Part shown: positions 34,014 through 40,902 of the stretch, piece by piece
Numbering within the stretch: the first letter of the stretch is position 1
How the letters are laid out: every line of letters starts with the position of its first letter
Assembly (NCBI GenBank): GCA_030263595.1
Contig: SZPG01000028.1
Location: 1 to 40,902 of the forward strand
Reading direction: 5' to 3'
DNA from: Chloroflexi bacterium CFX6
Lineage (GTDB): Bacteria; Chloroflexota; Anaerolineae; Anaerolineales; Villigracilaceae
DNA: 40,902 nucleotides
The notes under the pieces: model-generated
What the model was told of the DNA's origin: nothing
The model's database searches: none
What the model saw: only the letters and a program-made list of their open reading frames with translations
Translations under genes and position numbers: made by a program

Positions 34014-34055
34014 CCAATTCAATTCTCTAATTCTCCAATCTCCAGTTTCTTTCCC

Positions 34056-34763
34056 TCACTCCACTTTCCCCGTGATGGTCGCCATCTTCAACTCGCCGAT
34101 CGCTTTCGTGATGGGAATCTCGCGCGGGCAGGCGAGCGTGCAGTTATAAGCCGTGTGACAACGGGCGAGACCGTCCGTCTCTGCGACGATGTGCATACGT
34201 TCAGCGGCGGCTTCGTCGCGGCTGTCGAAGATGAAGCGATGCGCGGTCACCAGCGCGGCGGGACCGTAATACTGGTCGCTCGCCCAGAACGACGGGCAGG
34301 AGGTCGTGCAAGCCGCGCACAAAATACACTTGGTGGTTTCGTCGAAGCGGGCACGCTGCTCGGAAGACTGGAGCCGCTCCCTCCCGTCGGCGGGAAGCGG
34401 GGAGTCATTGATGAAATATGGGAGCACCTTCTTGTAATTGTCGAAGAACGGTTCCATATCCACGATCAGGTCCTTGACCACTTTCAATCCCAACAGCGGC
34501 TCGACCGTGATCCTGTCGCCGATATCGCGCACGAGAACCTTGCACGCCAGGTAATTGCGCCCGTTGATGCGCATCGCGTCCGAGCCGCACACGCCGTGCG
34601 CGCACGAACGGCGGAACGACAGCGTGCCGTCGTGATAACCCTTCACGTGTTCGAGCAGGTCGAGGATGCGGTCGGTCTCATGGGCTTCGAGCGTGTAGGT
34701 CTCATAGCGGAATTTTTTATCCACTTCGGGGTTGTAGCGAAAGATCTTGAGGGTGACTTCCAT
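34056..34763 (-). CDS. sdhB: Succinate dehydrogenase/fumarate reductase iron-sulfur subunit
   Basis: A 235-residue iron-sulfur protein of normal length. The [2Fe-2S] motif has Cys 54, Cys 59, Asp 62 and Cys 74 (SCAHGVCGSDAM...LAC); Asp at this position also occurs in E. coli SdhB. CILCAACTTSCP binds [4Fe-4S] and CHTAYNCTLACP the [3Fe-4S] cluster. It passes electrons from the flavoprotein to quinone at the cytoplasmic membrane face. It lies 12 bases after the NYN gene, with AGGAG before the ATG, and is separated from sdhA by that gene and a terminator. Confidence 0.95.
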   Translation of the reverse strand: MEVTLKIFRYNPEVDKKFRYETYTLEAHETDRILDLLEHVKGYHDGTLSFRRSCAHGVCGSDAMRINGRNYLACKVLVRDIGDRITVEPLLGLKVVKDLIVDMEPFFDNYKKVLPYFINDSPLPADGRERLQSSEQRARFDETTKCILCAACTTSCPSFWASDQYYGPAALVTAHRFIFDSRDEAAAERMHIVAETDGLARCHTAYNCTLACPREIPITKAIGELKMATITGKVE

Positions 34764-34775
34764 AAAAACTCCTGT

Positions 34776-35402
34776 TTACCGCAAGGGCGGTTTGTAGAAA
34801 ATTCCAGTTGAATCGCGCAGGGTTGACGGAAATTGACTCGCGCCGAGAATGCCCTTGCGAATGGGTTTTACAAAGGTCGCGTATTTACGCAATTGATGAC
34901 TGGGTTTATCTGGTATTGGGTTGAGGATTCCCACGGGATACTTCAACTCGTTTCTCACGATCTTTACAGGCTCTGCTAGGTCTGAATCGTTCGAGATCAA
35001 TATCGCTGCGTCATAACGTCCCTTGTGTCCATCGTTGATGATGTGGGATGCAATATTCACATCCGAGCCTTTTTCCTCCGTCTTGATCACGCGCGCATAT
35101 CTGGCCCCCTCCGGCTCAGGGTAAGCCAAAGGCATCATGATGACGTGCTCCAGGAAACGACCATAAATGATTTTCAAGCCTGGGATGGTTCTCAGGGCGC
35201 GCAGGTAAATTTGCTGGCGGTTGGGTTGATGAGGGTCGTTTGGGCGCGCCGTCACGAGGGCTGTGAAATATTTGATCCCGACAATCTGGTTCTTTGGAAG
35301 AAGGAAATTGCAGAGAGCCATGACGTTCAACCACTTGTAAGGCGTTCCCTTGAGCGCTCCGTAATACAAGTTGAATCCATCCACATAGACGATCGTCTTC
35401 AT
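34776..35402 (-). CDS. NYN-domain (PIN-like) protein
   Basis: A 208-residue NYN-family protein: IVYVDGFNLYYGALKG with Asp 8 at the first strand, TEEKGSDVNIASHI in the middle and AAILISNDSDLAEPVKIV. These acidic residues form the metal site of NYN/PIN ribonucleases. The substrate is probably RNA, but not known. A GGGGGAG ribosome-binding site precedes ATG 35402. It is inserted between sdhA and sdhB and would be co-transcribed with sdhB from its own promoter, an unusual neighbour for a respiratory gene. Confidence 0.85.
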   Translation of the reverse strand: MKTIVYVDGFNLYYGALKGTPYKWLNVMALCNFLLPKNQIVGIKYFTALVTARPNDPHQPNRQQIYLRALRTIPGLKIIYGRFLEHVIMMPLAYPEPEGARYARVIKTEEKGSDVNIASHIINDGHKGRYDAAILISNDSDLAEPVKIVRNELKYPVGILNPIPDKPSHQLRKYATFVKPIRKGILGASQFPSTLRDSTGIFYKPPLR

Positions 35403-35429
35403 TATCTCCCCCCGAAGTGTAAAAAAGCA

Positions 35430-35450
35430 GAGGCGGTCAAAGACCGCCTC
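35430..35450 (-). terminator. Intrinsic terminator/attenuator in the NYN-sdhB leader
   Basis: Nine-base-pair stem GAGGCGGTC / GACCGCCTC with a three-base loop; on the minus strand TGCTTTTTT follows. It lies between a good promoter (35489-35517) and the NYN start, so it can end either sdhA read-through or the local transcript. Confidence 0.8.
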
Positions 35451-35453
35451 GCA

Positions 35454-35475
35454 CCCTGTCCCCGAAGGAACAGGG
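35454..35475 (-). other. UUCG-capped hairpin in the NYN-sdhB leader
   Basis: On the minus strand CCCTGTTCC-TTCG-GGGACAGGG: nine pairs with one U-G and a stable UUCG tetraloop, just upstream of the terminator stem. Confidence 0.65.
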
Positions 35476-35488
35476 GGGATACATTCGT

Positions 35489-35517
35489 CTTATAGCACAA
35501 GCCATTCTGTTTGTCAA
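35489..35517 (-). promoter_or_regulatory. Promoter upstream of NYN-sdhB
   Basis: On the minus strand, consensus TTGACA (35517-35512), a 17-base spacer and TATAAG (35494-35489). Start expected near 35482, leaving a leader of about 80 bases that contains two hairpins. Confidence 0.75.
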
Positions 35518-35567
35518 ACGCAACGGAACGCATGGGATGGGCATCCTTATTGATATTGCAACAGGCA

Positions 35568-37328
35568 TCAATACACGCGCGCCTTGGGTTGATATTTTGT
35601 GATCACGACAGGCTTGTAATCAATTTCGATCCTGCCGTTTCTCTTCCATGCCAGCGTGTGTTTCATCCAGTTCTGGTCGTCGCGTTCGGGGTAATCCTCG
35701 CGCGAATGTCCGCCGCGCGATTCCTTGCGGTTCAAGGCGCACTCCGCCACCACCTCCGAGACTTCGAGCAGGTTGCCGAGTTCCCAGGCGTTCAACAACT
35801 CGGTGTTGAAGATCCTGCCGGTATCGGTCACGCGCACGTGGCTGAAACGCTCCTGCAACTCGCGGATCTTTTCGATGGCGGCGCGCATCCCCTTTTCACT
35901 GCGATAGATGCCGACGTCCTCGAACATGATCTTCTTCATCTCGGTGGATATGTCGAACGCGTTCTCTTTTCCCGACCCTTTCCGCAGCGCCTCGAACTGC
36001 GACCTTGAGTCTGCCTCCGCGTCGAGGGGCAGTTTCTCGAAATCAACCTGATTCGCGTACTCCGCGGCTTTGAGCCCCGCGTGCTTGCCGAAGACCACCA
36101 GGTCGAGCAGGGAGTTGGTGCCGAGTCGGTTCGCGCCATGCACGGATACGCACGCGCATTCCCCCGCTGCATACAGACCGGGGAAGACCGTGTTATCGCT
36201 GTCAATCACGACTTCGCCGTATTTGTTCGTCGGGATGCCGCCCATCGTGTAATGCGCCGTCGGCTGGATGGGCATCATCTGCGTGATCGGATCAACGCCG
36301 AGATACACGCGGCAGAAGTCAATGATGTCGGGCAGTTTCTGTAAGACCTGTTCGCCGGTGATCGTGTAGGGAGAGCCGTCGGGATTCGTGCGCCCGTCCA
36401 GCGCCGCGTATTTGATCACGGACTCGGGGCGCACGTCGAGCCAGACGTAATTCTTCCCGTTGACGCCGCGCCCCTCGCGGATCTCGGTGTAGATGGCGCG
36501 CGAGATCACGTCGCGCGAAGCCAGATCCTTGACAGTCGGCGCGTACTTCGGCATGAAGCGTTCGCCTGCGCCGTTGATGAGGACTCCGCCCTCGCCGCGC
36601 ACGCCCTCCGTGATGAGGATGCCGAGTTTGTAGATGCCCGTCGGATGGAATTGGAAAAACTCCATGTCCTCGAGAGGCAAGCCCCGGCGGAGAAGGATCG
36701 CCGCATCCCCCGTGTAGGCGTAGGCGTTGGAGGTCACTTCGAAGATGCGTCCATGTCCGCCCGTGGCGAAGATCACCGCCTTTGCGTGGAAGGTGTGCAG
36801 TTCGCCGGTTGCCAGCTCCACAGCCACCACGCCTGCGGCTTTGCCATTGACGATGATGAAATCGAGCACTTGATATTCATCGAAGAAGGTCACTTTGTTC
36901 TTCAGGCATTGCTGGTACAGCGTTTGCAGGATCATGTGACCCGTGCGGTCCGCTGCGTGAGCCGCGCGCCGGACGGGTTTGCCCGTTTCGTTATTGGTAT
37001 GCCCGCCGAACGGTCGCTGGGAGATGCGTCCCTCGGGCGTGCGGTCGAAGGGAAGCCCCATGTGCTCGAGTTCGATCACGGCATCAATTGCCTCGTTGCA
37101 CATGAACTCGATGGCGTCCTGGTCGCCGAGGTAATCCGAGCCTTTGACCGTGTCGTAGGTGTGCCATTCGGGTTTGTCTTCTTCGATGTTGCCGAGCGCC
37201 GCGCCGATGCCGCCCTGCGCCGCGCCCGTGTGCGAACGCGTGGGATACAGTTTGCTGATGACAGCCGTCTTCGCGCCGCGCGAGGCGTAGAGTCCCGCCA
37301 TCAGTCCCGCGAAGCACGCGAAGATCAC
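35568..37328 (-). CDS. sdhA: Succinate dehydrogenase/fumarate reductase flavoprotein, N-terminus altered
   Basis: 586 residues. Core motifs are intact: [15 protein letters not shown] (His 33, FAD-linked), [44 protein letters not shown] and the C-terminal [19 protein letters not shown]. The N-terminus is not: the frame opens at GTG 37328 and reads [18 protein letters not shown], where relatives have about 12 more residues and IGAGGAG. Two or three glycines of the FAD-binding loop are replaced. An in-frame TAA lies four codons upstream. The 5' end lies inside a dispersed repeat (37307-37372). Either a real disruption or an assembly fault; the protein may not bind FAD properly. Confidence 0.85.
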   Translation of the reverse strand: MIFACFAGLMAGLYASRGAKTAVISKLYPTRSHTGAAQGGIGAALGNIEEDKPEWHTYDTVKGSDYLGDQDAIEFMCNEAIDAVIELEHMGLPFDRTPEGRISQRPFGGHTNNETGKPVRRAAHAADRTGHMILQTLYQQCLKNKVTFFDEYQVLDFIIVNGKAAGVVAVELATGELHTFHAKAVIFATGGHGRIFEVTSNAYAYTGDAAILLRRGLPLEDMEFFQFHPTGIYKLGILITEGVRGEGGVLINGAGERFMPKYAPTVKDLASRDVISRAIYTEIREGRGVNGKNYVWLDVRPESVIKYAALDGRTNPDGSPYTITGEQVLQKLPDIIDFCRVYLGVDPITQMMPIQPTAHYTMGGIPTNKYGEVVIDSDNTVFPGLYAAGECACVSVHGANRLGTNSLLDLVVFGKHAGLKAAEYANQVDFEKLPLDAEADSRSQFEALRKGSGKENAFDISTEMKKIMFEDVGIYRSEKGMRAAIEKIRELQERFSHVRVTDTGRIFNTELLNAWELGNLLEVSEVVAECALNRKESRGGHSREDYPERDDQNWMKHTLAWKRNGRIEIDYKPVVITKYQPKARVY

Positions 37329-37372
37329 GAAGAAAAATTATGAATCTTGGCGTCCTTCGCGGCTTCGCGGTT
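37307..37372 (-). repeat. Dispersed inverted repeat (CGCGAAG family), copy B, at the 5' end of sdhA
   Basis: Read on the minus strand, it runs AACCGCGAAG...GCGAAGGACGCCAAGATTC...TTTTCTTCG...GCTTCGCGG, matching copy A (27693-27776) over both arms. It fills the sdhD-sdhA gap and supplies the first seven codons of the present sdhA frame. Confidence 0.75.
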
Positions 37373-37378
37373 AATGAC

Positions 37379-37813
37379 TTACGAAGTCCAGATGATGTAA
37401 AGTCCCATGGCGCTGAAGGAGATCACCATGACGACGCTTAGAATGCGAGCGATGTTTCTCCCGCGAGATGAGGTGATGTAATCGTCCGCGATAACCACCA
37501 ATCCATGTACGCCGTGCGCCACCGCGACGAGGAGAAGCAGGCTTCCCGTCACTCTCCAGAACGGCGTGGACCAGGGAACGAGGTCCGGCACGTCCGTGCT
37601 TTGGACGTGGGTGGAAGTGGGCATGAAGCCCCAGCGCAGCACGTCCGCCAGATTCATTTGCGTGCGTGCGCCCATGATCAACGCGCCGACGATCGCGAAG
37701 AGGATCAACGCGTACATCGCCAGCGCGGAGAGACGCGTGAACGTCCACATCAGCATCTCGAAATTGAGGCCGCGTTTGGTCAGGGGAAGGATGCGGGGTT
37801 TTGTCGCTGCCAT
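37379..37813 (-). CDS. sdhD: Succinate dehydrogenase membrane anchor subunit
   Basis: A 144-residue protein with three hydrophobic spans: about 26-50 (LSALAMYALILFAIVGALIM), 83-108 (TGSLLLLVAVAHGVHGLVVI) and 120-142. AHGVHGLVVIADDYI carries the likely heme-ligand His and the quinone-site Asp/Tyr pattern of SdhD. ATG 37813 starts one base after the sdhC stop; an upstream in-frame start would overlap sdhC. Confidence 0.85.
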   Translation of the reverse strand: MAATKPRILPLTKRGLNFEMLMWTFTRLSALAMYALILFAIVGALIMGARTQMNLADVLRWGFMPTSTHVQSTDVPDLVPWSTPFWRVTGSLLLLVAVAHGVHGLVVIADDYITSSRGRNIARILSVVMVISFSAMGLYIIWTS

Positions 37814-37814
37814 G

Positions 37815-38189
37815 TCAGCCTCCCAACGCCGTGCTGAGAATGACGAAGACGGCGATGCCGAACAGGGGCAGAAAGACCGCCCACTCCAGCCAGATGGCTT
37901 CACGCGAATGATCGAGCAGTTTGGGCCACAGGTCGAGGATGGTGATGCGCAGTCCGTTGATGGCGTGGAACAGCGCGCAGAAAAAAACGAAGATCTGGAA
38001 AGCCCAGTTCTTGTACACGTCGTTCAGGAAACCGCCGATCTCCCCGCCCAAAAACGACGCCAGAATGTGAACGCTCACGAAGATCGCCATGCCCAGCCCG
38101 CCGACGCGGTGCAGGATGTAGGTCAGGAAGGGACCTTGTCCCTTGTACCGTAAGCCCGTGGCAAGGCTGACGTTCCTTTTCAGGCTCAT
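37815..38189 (-). CDS. sdhC: Succinate dehydrogenase cytochrome b subunit
   Basis: A 124-residue protein with three membrane spans. ILHRVGGLGMAIFVSVHILASF is the SdhC signature containing the first heme/quinone His and Arg, and FHAINGLRITILDLWP the second. First gene of the minus-strand sdhCDA operon; AAGGAGG (reading minus) precedes the ATG. Together with SdhD it anchors the complex and reduces quinone. Confidence 0.9.
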   Translation of the reverse strand: MSLKRNVSLATGLRYKGQGPFLTYILHRVGGLGMAIFVSVHILASFLGGEIGGFLNDVYKNWAFQIFVFFCALFHAINGLRITILDLWPKLLDHSREAIWLEWAVFLPLFGIAVFVILSTALGG

Positions 38190-38510
38190 CTATGCCTCCT
38201 TGAAATAATGAGAATCAGAGATCAGGATGCCGCGCTTGCGCGGGAGAACGCAGCCCGCGCGCGATATTTGAATTTCGGGAACATGAAGGAGTATCCCATC
38301 CTCGCTCATGGTATTAATAGTGACAATGCTCATGGGTTATTCGTTTCAGACTTCCTCCAAAAATGAGGGTCTTGACCTTTATAATCCTGAATGTAAAATT
38401 GGTGAAGCGGTCATATTCTAATCGAAACTTTCCATCATTGCGAATCATGTCGTTTCGAGGAGGCTTCAAGAACTGCCGCACTCGCAATTTGCATGACGTT
38501 GGAGGTGTAT
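38190..38510. promoter_or_regulatory. Divergent control region between sdh and cytochrome bc operons
   Basis: No gene in 321 bases. On plus, TTGACC (38372-38377), a 16-base spacer and TAAAAT (38394-38399) form a promoter for the Rieske operon with a ~105-base leader. Two direct GCTCATGG copies (38304-38311, 38328-38335) are 24 bases apart and could bind a regulator. GCGCGGG/CCCGCGC forms a short hairpin before sdhC. CATTGCGAATCATGTCGTTTCGAGG (38437 on) is a degenerate piece of the CATTGCGA repeat family. Confidence 0.5.
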
Positions 38511-38999
38511 ATGTCTGAAATCAGCAGGCGGGATTTCATCAAGGGCGCCACAGCCGTCATCGGCGGGTTGATCGCCGCGGTGATCGGCGTTCCCACCATC
38601 GCCTATCTCATTGACCCCGCCCTGCGCGAAAGCGCAAAGGAAGCCTGGATTCCCGTCGGCAAGCTGCTGGATATGCCCGTCGGCAAACCGACCCCGTTTT
38701 CGTTCACGCGCGTACAGGTCAACGGCTGGGAGCGGACCGCCACGTCTCACGGCGGATACGTCCTCCGCCGATCGGAGGACCCGAACGACCTGCTCATTCT
38801 CAACAGCCGATGCACGCATCTCGCCTGCACCGTGAACTGGTCCGAGAACGATCAGGTTTATCTCTGCCCGTGCCACGACGCCAAGTTCGGTCAACAAGGC
38901 GAAGTGCTGGACGGTCCCCCGCCGCGTCCGCTCGACCGCTTTACCGAATTCCGCGTGACCGAGGAAGGCATACTCGAGATATTTTATAAAGAAGGCTGA
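38511..38999 (+). CDS. qcrA: Rieske iron-sulfur protein
   Basis: A 162-residue Rieske subunit. Tat-type N-terminus SRRDFIKG followed by one membrane helix (about 13-35). CTHLAC and CPCHDAKF hold the two Cys and two His of the [2Fe-2S] cluster. ATG 38511 has GGAGG seven bases upstream; an earlier ATG at 38493 lies before that site. It oxidises menaquinol with the cytochrome b subunit and is first in the qcr operon. A long hairpin separates it from the next gene. Confidence 0.93.
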   Translation: MSEISRRDFIKGATAVIGGLIAAVIGVPTIAYLIDPALRESAKEAWIPVGKLLDMPVGKPTPFSFTRVQVNGWERTATSHGGYVLRRSEDPNDLLILNSRCTHLACTVNWSENDQVYLCPCHDAKFGQQGEVLDGPPPRPLDRFTEFRVTEEGILEIFYKEG

Positions 39000-39013
39000 C
39001 AGAACATATCACT

Positions 39014-39048
39014 CTCCCGAAGGACATCGGGACGATGTCCTTCGGGAG
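39014..39048 (+). other. 16-bp intercistronic hairpin after the Rieske gene
   Basis: Perfect stem CTCCCGAAGGACATCG and its complement, loop GGA, with no T run. Probably an mRNA stabiliser or partial terminator between the Rieske and cytochrome b genes. Confidence 0.55.
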
Positions 39049-39072
39049 CATGACGACTTACGGAGTTAATTC

Positions 39073-39732
39073 ATGTGGAAAAAAATGTTCGACTGGCTGG
39101 ATGAACGGCTCGGCTTGAACGACATGTACAAAAACCTGCTCGACCGTCCCGAACCGAAGGGCAACTGGTGGAACACGCTCGGTTCGGCGAGTCTGTTCCT
39201 TTTTATTCTTCAGGGCGCAACAGGCATCTTCCTCACCGTTTATTACACCCCCTCGCCCGATCACGCCTACGATTCCGTGCAGTACATCATGGAGGGCGTC
39301 GCCTTCGGCTGGCTGATCCGCGGCATCCATCACTGGGGCGCGACGTTGATGGTGCTGATCGTCTTTGTTCACATGCTGCGCGTGTTCGTGACCGCCTCCT
39401 ACAAATATCCGCGCGAACTGACCTGGCTGATCGGCGTCGGTCTTTTACTGGCGACGCTTGGCATGGGCTTCACGGGTTATCTCCTGCCGTGGAACCAGCG
39501 CGCGTACTGGGCGACCACCGTCGGCACGCAAATCGCAGGCACCGTCCCCTTCGTCGGCGAGTTCATCCTCAAGGCATTGCGCGGCGGACCCGACCTTAGC
39601 GCCCTCACGCTCCAGCGCTTTTTCTCCGGTCACATCTGGATGCTGCCCGCCGCGCTCGCCGCCCTGATCGGCGTACACCTGTATCTCATCATCAAACACG
39701 GCGAGTCGCATTTCCCGAAGAAGGATGAATAA
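39073..39732 (+). CDS. qcrB: Cytochrome b6-like subunit (cytochrome b N-terminal part)
   Basis: A 219-residue subunit with four membrane spans. Heme-ligating His pairs lie in RGIHHWGATLMVLIVFVHMLRVF and SGHIWMLPAALAALIGVHLY. GYLLPWNQRAYWATTV is the conserved cytochrome b quinol-site loop. The length equals cytochrome b6 rather than a full cytochrome b, so the complex is of the split type. No strong Shine-Dalgarno is seen. The remainder (subunit IV) is the next gene, across an inverted repeat. Confidence 0.93.
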   Translation: MWKKMFDWLDERLGLNDMYKNLLDRPEPKGNWWNTLGSASLFLFILQGATGIFLTVYYTPSPDHAYDSVQYIMEGVAFGWLIRGIHHWGATLMVLIVFVHMLRVFVTASYKYPRELTWLIGVGLLLATLGMGFTGYLLPWNQRAYWATTVGTQIAGTVPFVGEFILKALRGGPDLSALTLQRFFSGHIWMLPAALAALIGVHLYLIIKHGESHFPKKDE

Positions 39733-39736
39733 CAAT

Positions 39737-39840
39737 ATGTCATTGCGAGGGTTGGTCGAGACGCAAGCAGTCGAGACCAACCCGACGCAATCCCCCATAA
39801 TCGGAGGAGATTGCTTCGCGAAAAACGCTCGCAATGACAT
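39737..39840. mobile_element. 104-bp MITE-like inverted-repeat element within the qcr operon
   Basis: Bounded by exact 13-base inverted repeats ATGTCATTGCGAG and CTCGCAATGACAT. A nested palindrome GGGTTGGTC / GACCAACCC lies in the left half. No coding frame. It sits between qcrB and the subunit IV gene, and its last two bases begin an alternative ATG (39839) of that gene. Degenerate relatives occur at about 31864 and 38437. Confidence 0.65.
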
Positions 39841-39850
39841 GGGAGAAATC

Positions 39851-40902
39851 ATGGACGAAGAAACCAAACAGAAAATCAACGAACGTTATCAACAGGAATT
39901 GAATCGCGGCGAGCGCTTCTGGCCCGACAGCATCTTCAAAGACCTCGTTGTGTCGCTGGGCATCTTCGCTTTGCTCCTCGTCCTCGCCGCGTTCATCGGC
40001 GTCGCGCCCGAAGCCAAAGCCGACCCCAGCGACACCTCCTACATCCCGCGCCCCGAATGGTATTTCCTCTTCCTCTTCAAATTCCTTGCGCTCTACGGGC
40101 AGATCCCGGTCATCGGCAAGATCGAATGGCTGGCGACCGTCCTGATTCCGAGCATTGGTCTCGGCATTCTGACTCTCCTCCCGTTTTTGGACAAATCCCC
40201 CTATCGGCATTACTCCCGCCGGATCTTTTCTCTCACTGTGATGGGAACGGTCATCCTCGACATCGTCCTGCTGACCGTCATGGCGAGTCTGCCCACCGCC
40301 CCGAACGCGGAGGAATTGGCAGTATCCACGACCCTGCAAGCCATCGGCGGATTGTGGATCCCTGCGGCTGTGCTGACGCTCCTGGTCGCGATATACATCT
40401 TCAGGCGCAGCATGTATTGGGAGTCGACGAGGCGTAGTATCCCGCTTTGGGTGACGGCGGCAGGCTCACTTGCGATGGTTGCGATGACCGTCGTCGTCTC
40501 CGCGCGCGCGGCGGCGTATCCAAAGCCGGAAGAAATCGAAGTCCCAACCACACTCGTGGATCAGATCGTCGCGGGGCAGGATCTATATTCCATCCATTGC
40601 GTGGAATGTCACGGCGACGACGGCTCGGTGGCGATCATCGAAGGCGTGGAGGGACTCGAGGGCGAGAAGATCACGCCCATCAACAGCCGCGACGTGTTGT
40701 ACACGATCACCGATTCCGCCATGTACGAGGTGATTGCTTACGGGCGACCGAACGCGGGCATGCCGCCGTTCGGCAGGACATACGGCGGCGAACTTTCGCG
40801 CGGCGAGATTGATTACATCACGCTCTTCATGCGCTACACGTGGGACGACCGCTTCGAAGCGCCGGTGATCCCCGAACTCTTCCCGCCGCTGGCGGAGGGC
40901 GA
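39851..40902 (+). CDS. qcrC: Cytochrome bc subunit IV / cytochrome c fusion (partial at window end)
   Basis: At least 350 residues, open at the window edge. The first part (to about 140) is subunit IV: a span LVVSLGIFALLLVLAAF, the PEWYFLFLFKFL quinol-site motif and further spans. Two more spans follow (VILDIVLLTVMASL and LWIPAAVLTLLVAIYIF), then another near 205-220. A c-type cytochrome domain has CVECH (heme) and GMPPFG (Met ligand). This is the QcrC-type fusion known from Bacillus. ATG 39851 has GGGAGA five bases upstream; ATG 39839 is in frame but made by the repeat end. Confidence 0.88.
   Translation, partial: MDEETKQKINERYQQELNRGERFWPDSIFKDLVVSLGIFALLLVLAAFIGVAPEAKADPSDTSYIPRPEWYFLFLFKFLALYGQIPVIGKIEWLATVLIPSIGLGILTLLPFLDKSPYRHYSRRIFSLTVMGTVILDIVLLTVMASLPTAPNAEELAVSTTLQAIGGLWIPAAVLTLLVAIYIFRRSMYWESTRRSIPLWVTAAGSLAMVAMTVVVSARAAAYPKPEEIEVPTTLVDQIVAGQDLYSIHCVECHGDDGSVAIIEGVEGLEGEKITPINSRDVLYTITDSAMYEVIAYGRPNAGMPPFGRTYGGELSRGEIDYITLFMRYTWDDRFEAPVIPELFPPLAEG

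Noticed and set aside
33955-34017. Longer N-terminus of the small two-span protein from TTG 34017
   Set aside because: The added residues are encoded by the stem of the sdhB terminator and contain a run of Cys and Thr without sense.

Overview
The window looks like chromosomal DNA of an Anaerolineae-type Chloroflexota bacterium. This is inferred from gene content and style, not from a database search. It carries a SpoVS-family gene, very short Flp pilins, lipoproteins with long Thr/Pro-rich linkers, a eukaryote-like kinase with a PQQ propeller, several apparently leaderless genes, and a menaquinol-type respiratory set (SdhCDAB plus a split cytochrome b complex). I saw no rRNA, tRNA, CRISPR array or transposase gene.

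Layout. 1-1475: a SpoVS gene and a DUF218/YdcF membrane protein flank a cluster of DnaA boxes (about 370-812) that looks like a replication origin or DnaA-controlled site. 1728-2261: two tandem Flp pilin genes, each with its own promoter. 2298-7284 (minus): a phnDCE-type importer with an unusually large permease, plus a second PhnD-like binding lipoprotein. 7312-12061: a DUF4230 protein, a LipM/LplA-family enzyme, a coiled-coil membrane protein, and a minus operon of metallophosphoesterase, ParB-like and DapA-family genes. 12206-18016: a six-gene signalling operon (Ser/Thr kinase with PQQ propeller, PP2C phosphatase, J-domain/VWA fusion, zinc-ribbon/FHA protein, an 80-residue protein, an OmpR-type regulator), bounded by a strong promoter and a strong terminator. 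18187-20878: Hsp20, a NarL-type regulator and a membrane TIR protein. 21128-25743: a MarR regulator with a heterodimeric ABC exporter. 25950-29895: deoxynucleoside kinase, nucleotidyltransferase, HD protein and a sulfatase lipoprotein. 29897-31812 (minus): an envelope-acylation operon of lipoprotein, a 42-residue microprotein and an MBOAT acyltransferase. 32073-33653: an FGGY sugar kinase. 34056-38189 (minus): sdhC-sdhD-sdhA, then a NYN-domain gene and sdhB. 38511-end: Rieske protein, cytochrome b6-like subunit, and a subunit IV/cytochrome c fusion cut by the window edge.

How genes work together. The 12-18 kb operon is a complete write/erase/read phosphorylation module (kinase, phosphatase, FHA reader) with a chaperone-linked VWA protein. 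SdhCDAB and the bc-type complex form two successive steps of a quinone-based electron chain and diverge from one control region. The most striking item is the 42-residue microprotein before the MBOAT: it has one membrane span and ends in the hexapeptide WIYQGF, resembling the acyl-shuttle C-terminus of DltX. It was missed because of its size. Second, the sdhA 5' end lies inside a dispersed repeat and the FAD-binding glycine motif is lost. Third, the NYN-sdhB leader has a near-consensus promoter followed by a UUCG hairpin and an intrinsic terminator, which suggests attenuation.
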